From Actinomycetota bacterium (GTDB lineage: Bacteria > Actinomycetota > Thermoleophilia > Gaiellales > Gaiellaceae), in NCBI GenBank assembly GCA_019234175.1, contig JAFALP010000074.1:1-7274 (forward strand): a stretch of DNA of 7,274 bases. The letters run 5' to 3'. A program made the translations under genes and the position numbers. Positions 1-6,535 of the stretch are shown piece after piece (the first letter of the stretch is position 1; the number at the start of each line of letters is the position of its first letter). The notes below the pieces were generated by a model. It was not told the origin of the DNA. It saw only the letters and a list, made by a program, of their open reading frames with translations, and ran no database searches.

Positions 1-1
1 C

Positions 2-1042
2 CTCACGGGGCTGACCGCGGCGGCCGTCGGCCTCGTGCTCTTCGCACTCGCGACGGGGACGGCGTGGCTCTTCGCCGGGCGCGCGTGCCAGGGGCTCGCC
101 GTCGGGATGATCGGCGGTGCGGCGACGGCCGCGCTCGTCGAGCTCGACCCGGACGGCGACCGCCGCCGCGCGGCGCTCTTCGCCGGCCTCGCACAGGCGG
201 GCGGCTCCGCGGCCGGACCGCTCGTCGCCGGCGTGCTCGCGCAATGGGCGCCGGATCCGCTGCGCCTCTGCTTCTACGCCGGGATCGGCGCCACCGTGCT
301 CTCGGCCGCCGCGACGCTGACGCTTCCGGCCTCCGGAGCCGGCGGCGACCCGTGGCGCATCCAGTGGCCACGCGTCCCGCGCGAGCTCCTCGGCAGGTTC
401 TCGCTCGTGAGCGTCACCGCCGGCGTCGTGTGGGCGGCCGTCGCGCTCTATTTGTCCATCGTCCCGTCGTACGTGAGCAGGCGCTTCCACACGCACGACC
501 TCGCGCTCCTCGCTGCGATCGCCTCCGCGGCGCTGCTCGCGTCGTGCGCCGCGCAGATCGTCTCCCGCGTGCGTGAGAGCTCGGAGCGCCGCGACCAGAT
601 CGTCGGTCTGCTCCTCCTCGCGGTCGGACTGCTCGGGCTCGTGCTGGTCTCGTCACTGCACTCGCTGGGGATCCTCGTCGTCGGCGCAGTGGTCACCGGC
701 ATCGGCCACGGCCTCGGCTTCCTCGACGCGCAGCAGGAGGTGAACGAGCTCGCTCCCGCCGCGCGTCGCGGGGAAGTGACTTCGGCGTTCATCGCCGTCG
801 TCTACTTCTGTGTCGCCGCAGCCGTCGTCGGCGCAGGGCTCTTCGGCGTGCACCCCGTGGCGCTCGCGCTCGTCGCCGTCGCGCTCGGAACGGCGGCGTG
901 GCAGGCGCGGGTAGCGTGGAACGCATGGCTTCCTCGGTGGCGGTCCGGCTCCTCGCCGCGATCGCGGCGCTCGGAGCCGGAGCGGTCGCGCTCGTCGTCG
1001 CGGCGGAGGTCCTCCGGAAGACGCCCGGCCCGGTCTCGGTGA
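2..1042 (+). CDS. MFS transporter, C-terminal part (5' end outside window)
   Basis: This is most of a major facilitator superfamily permease, an inner-membrane secondary transporter; the substrate cannot be told. The frame is open from the first bases, so the true start and roughly the first two helices lie upstream. The fragment begins in a hydrophobic helix followed by LFAGRACQGLAVGM, which matches the conserved stretch around helix 4 of MFS drug and sugar exporters. About nine hydrophobic segments follow, with a long loop containing WRIQWPRVPRELLGRF between the two halves. The motif GIGHGLGFLDAQQEVNELAP with AARRGEVTSAF resembles the helix 10-11 region of such permeases. The last convincing helix ends near base 905. 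The final 40 or so codons give an Arg/Ser-rich tail that looks like out-of-frame reading of the next gene. The stop at 1040-1042 is therefore the formal end only. Family call firm, C-terminus doubtful. Confidence 0.85.
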   Translation, partial: LTGLTAAAVGLVLFALATGTAWLFAGRACQGLAVGMIGGAATAALVELDPDGDRRRAALFAGLAQAGGSAAGPLVAGVLAQWAPDPLRLCFYAGIGATVLSAAATLTLPASGAGGDPWRIQWPRVPRELLGRFSLVSVTAGVVWAAVALYLSIVPSYVSRRFHTHDLALLAAIASAALLASCAAQIVSRVRESSERRDQIVGLLLLAVGLLGLVLVSSLHSLGILVVGAVVTGIGHGLGFLDAQQEVNELAPAARRGEVTSAFIAVVYFCVAAAVVGAGLFGVHPVALALVAVALGTAAWQARVAWNAWLPRWRSGSSPRSRRSEPERSRSSSRRRSSGRRPARSR

Positions 1043-1830
1043 GCGGCAATGCGCCGGCCGCAGTCGCGCCCGCGCGGCGCGCGCCCGGCTGGCCGGCTCC
1101 GCCCGCGGGCGCGATCGTCTTCAGCCGCGAGGACGGCGCGCGCGTGCTCGCGCTGGCGGCGCTCCCGGGCGAGGCGCAGGTCTCGGTCGTCTCCGGCCAG
1201 GGGCACGGCGTCACCGGTCTCGCCGTGTCCGTCTCCGGCGTGCGGGCCACCGCGTGCGGGCCGGGGTGCTATCGCGTCGCATTGACCCCGTCGCGGCCGG
1301 CGGCGGTCGACGTCCGCGTCGGGTCGGCCAACTGGCACGTGGCCGTGCCCTGGTCGGCGCCGAACGGCGCGACGTTGATGGCGCGCGCGTCGGCCGTGTG
1401 GCGCGCGCTCGAGTCGCTGACGTTCTCCGACCGGCTTGCCTCCGACGCGACGCACGCCGTCGAGACCGAGTGGCGCATCGTCGCCCCCGACCGGGTCGCC
1501 TACGACGTCCGCGGCGGCGACCAGGCGGTGATCATCGGCACGCGGCGCTGGGACCGCTCCCCGGGCGGGAGGTGGGTCGAGTCGCCGTCGGTCAGGCTCC
1601 GTCAGCCGCTCCCCCTCTGGGTGTCGGTGACCGACGCCCACGTGGTCGCCCAGACGTCGACCTCCTCGGAGGTGACGTTCTACGACCCCGGCACGCCGGC
1701 ATGGTTCGACGTCACGATCGAGAAGCGGACGCTGCACACGCTCGTCGCGCACATGCGGACGACCGCGCACTTCATGTTCGAGCACTACGGCGGGTTCGAC
1801 GGCGGCATCTCCATCAGGCCGCCCGGCTAG
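925..1830 (+). CDS. Membrane-anchored extracytoplasmic protein with Ig-like and LolA/LppX-like regions
   Basis: This predicted 301-residue protein has no firm family assignment. Residues 8-27 form a hydrophobic helix with one preceding Arg, fitting an uncleaved signal anchor or signal peptide, and a Pro/Ala-rich linker follows to about residue 62. Residues 63-141 look like a small beta-sandwich containing the tight cysteine pair ACGPGCY (Cys111, Cys115), a likely disulfide. Residues 150-301 have the alternating aromatic and charged pattern of a LolA/LppX-like open barrel, with TEWRIVAPDRVAYDVRGGD and PAWFDVTIEKRTLH. From memory, this order resembles the C-terminal tail of some actinobacterial CopC/CopD-type copper resistance fusions, here standing alone; that is a recollection. 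Start choice is uncertain. ATG 925 keeps the whole anchor, GTG 898 is possible, and GTG 1039 would give a 4-nt overlap with the MFS stop but lose the anchor. No start has a good Shine-Dalgarno sequence. Confidence 0.7.
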   Translation: MASSVAVRLLAAIAALGAGAVALVVAAEVLRKTPGPVSVSGNAPAAVAPARRAPGWPAPPAGAIVFSREDGARVLALAALPGEAQVSVVSGQGHGVTGLAVSVSGVRATACGPGCYRVALTPSRPAAVDVRVGSANWHVAVPWSAPNGATLMARASAVWRALESLTFSDRLASDATHAVETEWRIVAPDRVAYDVRGGDQAVIIGTRRWDRSPGGRWVESPSVRLRQPLPLWVSVTDAHVVAQTSTSSEVTFYDPGTPAWFDVTIEKRTLHTLVAHMRTTAHFMFEHYGGFDGGISIRPPG

Positions 1831-1835
1831 GCGGC
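1818..1835 (+). terminator. Possible hairpin across the stop codon of the preceding gene
   Basis: GCCGCC (1818-1823) and GGCGGC (1830-1835) are perfect inverted repeats with a 6-nt loop that includes most of the TAG stop. The stem can gain one G-T wobble pair outside. No U-rich run follows, so it is not a textbook intrinsic terminator. In DNA this GC-rich, such a hairpin can also arise by chance. It could attenuate readthrough into the moxR operon. Confidence 0.3.
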
Positions 1836-1850
1836 TCCGAGACCCTCATC

Positions 1851-1876
1851 TTGGGCTTAGCCTGTGAGGGCACAAT
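1851..1876 (+). promoter_or_regulatory. Candidate promoter for the moxR operon
   Basis: This is the least GC-rich part of the only sizeable gap before the operon. TTGGGC (1851-1856) could be a -35 element and CACAAT (1871-1876) a -10 element. The 14-nt spacing is short, and a 17-nt spacing would give a poorer AATCGG. It lies just upstream of a strong ribosome binding site. The pairing is tentative; a promoter in this gap is more likely than these exact boxes. Confidence 0.3.
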
Positions 1877-1892
1877 CGGAGGCCCACCAGCG

Positions 1893-1899
1893 AGAGGAG
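1893..1899 (+). promoter_or_regulatory. Ribosome binding site of the MoxR gene
   Basis: AGAGGAG lies 5 nt before GTG 1905 and is the best Shine-Dalgarno match in the window. It decides the start: an in-frame GTG at 1899 overlaps the motif itself, so 1905 is preferred. Confidence 0.7.
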
Positions 1900-1904
1900 T
1901 GACC

Positions 1905-2854
<950 letters not shown>

Positions 2855-2858
<4 letters not shown>

Positions 2859-3775
2859 GGCTCGGATCGCTGCTCGGGGAGCCGACGCCCGAGCGGCCGG
2901 GGCCGGGACCGCTGCCGCCGGAGCTCCTGCGCGCGCTCCAGGTCGAGGTCTCGCGGCGTCTCGAGAGCGCGCTCTCCGGCGACTACCGCTCGTCGCGGCA
3001 CGGTCCGGGGACGGAGCTCGCACAGGTGCGGCCGTACCTGCCCGGCGACGACGTGCGCCAGATCGAGTGGAACGTCACCGCGCGCATGGGCGAGCCGCAC
3101 GTCCGCGTGCAGCTGGCGGAGCGCGTGCTCGTCACCTGGCTCGTGCTCGACACGTCGGCGTCGATGGCCTTCGGGACCGCCGACCGGCGCAAGGCCGACG
3201 TCGCCGCCGGCGTCGCGCTCGGCTTCGGGCACGTGGCGACACGGCGCGGCAACCGCCTCGGCGTCGTCACGTTCGGCGCGGGCGAGCCGACGGTGCTGCC
3301 GCCGTCGCAGGGCCGGCGTGGCCTGCTCGGGCTGCTCCAGGCGCTCGGCCGCGAGGACGATCCGGGCGACGCGGGGCCGACGTCGCTCGGGCATGCGCTG
3401 ACGACCGTCGGCGCCGTCGCGCGCCAGCGCGGCATCGTCGCCATCGTCTCCGACTTTCGCGGGCCGCTCGACTGGCGGACGGCCCTGCTCCGCATCCTCG
3501 ACCGGCAGGACGTCCTCGCAGTCGAGATTCGCGACCCGCGCGAGCAGGAGCTCGCCGACGTCGGCGAGATCTGGCTCGTCGACCCCGAGACCGGCCGCGA
3601 GGTCCGCGTCGATACGTCCTCGGCGAAGCTGCGCGAGCAGTTCGCCGTCGCTGCGGCGGAGGAGCGGTCCGGCGTCGCACGCGTGCTCGCCGCAATCGGC
3701 GTCCCGCACGTCGTGCTCTCCACGCGCGGCGACTGGCTGCGGCCGTTCGCCGCATTCCTCGGCAGGCGGGCTTGA
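2855..3775 (+). CDS. DUF58 protein with VWA-like metal-binding fold
   Basis: A 306-residue DUF58 family protein, regularly encoded beside MoxR ATPases and probably their adaptor or partner. The family signature spans residues 58-77, with VRPYLPGDDVRQIEWNVTAR around the conserved Gly-Asp-Asp, Arg68 and Trp72. A VWA-like domain follows: MIDAS motif D-T-S-A-S at 99-103, candidate MIDAS threonine Thr176 in GPTSLG, and Asp200 in IVSDF. All metal-site residues seem present, so divalent metal binding is likely. No transmembrane segment is seen, unlike longer DUF58 proteins with an N-terminal membrane hairpin, so it is probably cytosolic. Residues 9-22 are a Pro/Gly-rich leader. The ATG sits in the ATGA overlap with moxR and has no strong Shine-Dalgarno sequence, which suggests translational coupling. 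The downstream junction is a TTGA overlap with the first VWA gene. Confidence 0.92.
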
Positions 3776-4734
3776 CCCTCGAGTATCCGATCGCGCTCGT
3801 CGGGCTCCTGGCCGTGCCGGTGCTCGCCTGGCTCTGGCTCGTCCAGGACGGCCGGCGCCGCCGCTCCGCCGCCGCGTTCTCGAACCTCGCGCTCGTCCCG
3901 AACATCGTCGATCGCTCGCCGGGCCGGCTGCGCTTCGTCGCGCCGGCGCTGCTACTGCTCGCGCTCGCTGCGCTCGTCGTCGGCTTCTCGCGGCCGCACG
4001 CGAACATCACCGTGCCGAGGCACGAGGCGACGGTCGTGCTCGCGATCGACACGTCGCGCTCGATGCAGGCGACCGACATCGCGCCGACGCGGATGGCCGC
4101 CGCCGAGCACGCCGCGTACACCTTCCTGAAGAACGTCCCGTCCGAGTACGCGGTCGCCGTCGTCGGCGTCAGCAGCCGCGCCTACGTCGCAGTCCCTCCG
4201 ACCACCGACCGGCTGATCGTGCAGCAGGCGATCCACGACCTCGCGCCGGGCGAGGGCACTGCGCTCGGCGATGCGATCGTCCTCGCCTCGAGGCTGGGAC
4301 AGAAGCAGCGGAGCATCGACGGCGTCGTCCCGCCCGAGTCGGTGCTGCTCCTCTCCGACGGCGCCCCCGACGGTGGCAGGACGAGCGTCGCCGTCGCGGT
4401 GAAGGACGCCAAGACGCTGCACGTGCCCGTCTCGACGGTCGTCGTCGGCACGCCGAACGGCATCGTGCACGAGAAGCTCGTCGGCGGGTACACCGAGCAG
4501 ATCCGGGTGCCCGCGAGCACCGGCACGCTCGAGATGATCGCGAAGGGAACCGGCGGCGACTTCTTCACCGCGCGCTCGGCGAAGGCGCTCGATGAGGTGT
4601 ACCGGCATCTGGCGACGCGTCTCGGCCACACGTCCGAGGACCGTGAGATCACGGACATCTTCGTCGGCGTGGCGCTCCTGCTGCTCGTCGCCGCAGGAAT
4701 CTTCTCCGTGCTCCGCTTCCAGAGGGTGCCGTGA
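3772..4734 (+). CDS. Membrane-anchored VWA-domain protein (BatA/BatB-like), first copy
   Basis: This 320-residue protein has the layout of BatA/BatB-type proteins: hydrophobic helices at about 6-24 and 55-72, a VWA domain at about 86-285, and a C-terminal helix at about 296-314. The VWA domain probably lies outside the membrane. The MIDAS is complete: DTSRSM with Asp93, Ser95 and Ser97, then Thr163 in GEGTALGDA and Asp196 in LLLSDG, so it should bind a divalent cation and a ligand. The start is the rare codon TTG at 3772, inside TTGA overlapping the DUF58 stop. The next in-frame start I noted, GTG 3814, would cut the first helix, so TTG is preferred. The stop overlaps the GTG of the next gene. 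It is clearly paralogous to the VWA gene at 5396-6436, with the MIDAS at identical residue numbers. Whether it corresponds to BatA or BatB cannot be said. Confidence 0.9.
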   Translation: MTLEYPIALVGLLAVPVLAWLWLVQDGRRRRSAAAFSNLALVPNIVDRSPGRLRFVAPALLLLALAALVVGFSRPHANITVPRHEATVVLAIDTSRSMQATDIAPTRMAAAEHAAYTFLKNVPSEYAVAVVGVSSRAYVAVPPTTDRLIVQQAIHDLAPGEGTALGDAIVLASRLGQKQRSIDGVVPPESVLLLSDGAPDGGRTSVAVAVKDAKTLHVPVSTVVVGTPNGIVHEKLVGGYTEQIRVPASTGTLEMIAKGTGGDFFTARSAKALDEVYRHLATRLGHTSEDREITDIFVGVALLLLVAAGIFSVLRFQRVP

Positions 4735-5399
4735 GGCGTCTCGTCGCACTCCCCTGCGCAGCCGTCCTCGCGCTCGTCGCCGCGGGCGGCGCGGCCGCGA
4801 CGAACGAGTGCCGCGGCCTGCAGACGTGCGTGCCCGTCGCCGGCCCGTGGGTCGTCGCGGCGCCCGGGAGCGAGGTCTCGTACCAGCTCGCCTGCCCGGA
4901 GAAGTACGTCGTCGCCGGCCTCGACGCCGAGCTGAGCCGCCGCGGGGTCGAAGTCACCTTCCGCGGCAATCTCGGCGCGCCCGTGAACCCGGGAGTGACG
5001 ACGTCGAGCTCGGTCGTGTTCTTCGGCCGGCTGCTCACGCAGGGCGCGGCGGCGACGTTCCGTCCGCACATCGGCTGCATCCCCGCGCAGGGCGGCGGAC
5101 AGCGCTTCCCGGTCGTCTACGAGCCGGTTGCGCCCTCGACGCCGACTCCGCCGGCCTCGACGCAGTTCAGGATCTCCGCCGGCGTGCACGGGTACGCGGC
5201 GCGGTGCCCGGCCGGCAGGCGCCTGATCGACGCGACGCACGCGATCGGCTTCTACACGCCGTCGCCGCCGTCGCCATCGCTGCTCGACCGCATCTCGGTC
5301 GAGCAGACGACGACCGGGAACGTCGTCAAGCTCGTCGTCCGCGCCGGCGCGCTGTCGGGCGTGAAGGTGGTCGTCCAGCTCGACGTGGAGTGCGCATGA
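4731..5399 (+). CDS. Secreted cysteine-rich protein of unknown family between two VWA genes (X)
   Basis: A 222-residue protein I do not recognise. Residues 1-23 form a Sec signal peptide: RR near the start, a Leu/Val/Ala core, and an AAA ending before Thr24. The mature part has six cysteines (27, 33, 55, 116, 159, 221), suited to three disulfides outside the cytoplasm, and no further membrane segment. It appears internally duplicated. A unit starting with Cys-Pro at 55 and ending at Cys116 (spacing 61) is matched by one starting with Cys-Pro at 159 and ending at Cys221 (spacing 62), joined by a Pro/Thr/Ser-rich linker (about 132-144). Both units alternate beta-prone stretches. The GTG start overlaps the previous TGA (GTGA) and has AGAGGG at 4721-4726. 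Its stop overlaps the next ATG. Its place between the two VWA genes suggests an extracytoplasmic partner for their VWA domains; this is inference. Confidence 0.85.
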   Translation: MRRLVALPCAAVLALVAAGGAAATNECRGLQTCVPVAGPWVVAAPGSEVSYQLACPEKYVVAGLDAELSRRGVEVTFRGNLGAPVNPGVTTSSSVVFFGRLLTQGAAATFRPHIGCIPAQGGGQRFPVVYEPVAPSTPTPPASTQFRISAGVHGYAARCPAGRRLIDATHAIGFYTPSPPSPSLLDRISVEQTTTGNVVKLVVRAGALSGVKVVVQLDVECA

Positions 5400-6436
5400 G
5401 CTTCGGCAGCCCATACCTGCTCCTGACGCTGCTCGTCATCCCGCTCGGCGTCGCGCTCTACCTGCTCTCGGAGCGTCGCCGCATGCGCTACGCCGTGCGG
5501 TACACGAACGTCGACGTGCTCGCCTCGGTCGCCGGCGGCCGCCGCTCGTGGCGGCGGATCGTCACCGGCGCCGTCTTCCTGCTCGCGCTCGCGACGCTGT
5601 GCGTCGCCGTCGCCCGGCCGCGCGTGCACACGCTCGTTCCCAGCGACCGCGCGACCATCGTGCTCGTGCTCGACGTGTCCGGCTCGATGCAGGCGAACGA
5701 CGTGAAGCCGACGCGTCTCGCGGCCGCGCAGGAGGCGCTCAACATCTTCCTCGACAAGGTGCCGAAGCGCGTACGCCTGTCTCTCATCCTCTTCGCCGGC
5801 GAGCCCGTGGAGGCGGCGCCTCCGACGACCGACCACGCGCTCGTACGCCAGGCGGTGAACGACGCGAACGTGTTCGAGGGCGGCATGGGCGGGACCGCGA
5901 TCGGCGATGCGCTCTCCGCCGCGGTGCGCGTCGGCCTCCGGTCGGCGGGCGTGCAGAGCACGCGCAGCCTGGCCGCCTACGAGGCCGCGCCGCCGCCTTC
6001 GAGCACGCTCGTCACCATCCTGTTCCTCTCCGACGGCCACCAGAACCGCGGCACGCTGCAGCCGCTGCAGGGCGCCGCCGTGGCGAAGAAGGCCGGCATA
6101 CCCGTGTACACGGTGGCGCTCGGAACGCCCGGCGGGAAGATCACCAACTTCAACTTCGGCGGGAACTTCTTCAACCCGAACGGTGGGGGACCGGGCCTGC
6201 GGCAGGCACTGGCGCCGGACCCGAACACGCTGCACGCGATCGCGAACGCGACGGGCGGCAAGTTCTACGAGGCGAAGACGGCGGGCGCGGTCACCGCCGC
6301 GTACTCGAAGCTCGGCTCGAGCCTCGGCCGCGTGCCCGGGCGCGACGAGGTCACGGTCGACTTCGCCGTCGGCGCGGCGGTGCTGCTGCTCGCGGCCGGC
6401 ATCCTCGGCGCCCTGTGGGCGCCGCGCCTTCCCTAG
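5396..6436 (+). CDS. Membrane-anchored VWA-domain protein (BatA/BatB-like), second copy
   Basis: A 346-residue paralogue of the VWA protein two genes upstream, with the same plan: helices at about 7-24 and 55-73, a VWA domain at about 85-310, and a C-terminal helix at about 322-341. The MIDAS is canonical: DVSGSM with Asp93, Ser95 and Ser97, Thr167 in GGTAIGDA, and Asp213 in FLSDG. Shared stretches with the first copy include the pattern around PTRLAAAQEA, PPTTD and the final ATGGKFY region. It is longer in two places: about 13 residues between Thr167 and Asp213, including a Pro/Ser run, and a Gly/Asn/Phe-rich loop at 247-268. The ATG start lies in the ATGA overlap with the secreted-protein gene, with GGAG (5387-5390) 5 nt upstream. 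It is the last gene of the operon, and its TAG is followed by a 99-nt spacer. Its ligand and exact role are unknown. Confidence 0.92.
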   Translation: MSFGSPYLLLTLLVIPLGVALYLLSERRRMRYAVRYTNVDVLASVAGGRRSWRRIVTGAVFLLALATLCVAVARPRVHTLVPSDRATIVLVLDVSGSMQANDVKPTRLAAAQEALNIFLDKVPKRVRLSLILFAGEPVEAAPPTTDHALVRQAVNDANVFEGGMGGTAIGDALSAAVRVGLRSAGVQSTRSLAAYEAAPPPSSTLVTILFLSDGHQNRGTLQPLQGAAVAKKAGIPVYTVALGTPGGKITNFNFGGNFFNPNGGGPGLRQALAPDPNTLHAIANATGGKFYEAKTAGAVTAAYSKLGSSLGRVPGRDEVTVDFAVGAAVLLLAAGILGALWAPRLP

Positions 6437-6461
6437 GAGCGCCCCGCGGCGAAGACGTTCC

Positions 6462-6503
6462 GGCAGCACGACGAGGCCTGCGGCCTGCGGCTGCCCTGAT
6501 TTC
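6462..6503 (+). terminator. Nested hairpin after the operon, possible terminator
   Basis: GGCAGC (6462-6467) pairs with GCTGCC (6490-6495). Inside the loop, AGGCC (6474-6478) pairs with GGCCT (6482-6486) around TGC. The structure is followed by CTGATTTCG, a short and imperfect T run. The site lies 25 nt after the last operon stop, where a terminator is expected. GGCCTGC also occurs twice in tandem here (6475-6481, 6482-6488), so the inner hairpin may be a by-product of that repeat. The weak T tract keeps the call tentative. Confidence 0.35.
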
Positions 6504-6535
6504 GTTCCGCGGCGGGCGGGCAGACACCGGCGCGT

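Noticed and set aside
1254..1904. Upstream extension of the MoxR reading frame
   Set aside because: The extension is Arg-rich shadow sequence of the preceding gene; the strong ribosome binding site and the normal MoxR N-terminus place the start at 1905.
4592..5395. Upstream extension of the second VWA frame through the secreted-protein gene
   Set aside because: Arg-rich shadow sequence; the genuine N-terminal helix starts at ATG 5396 with a ribosome binding site.
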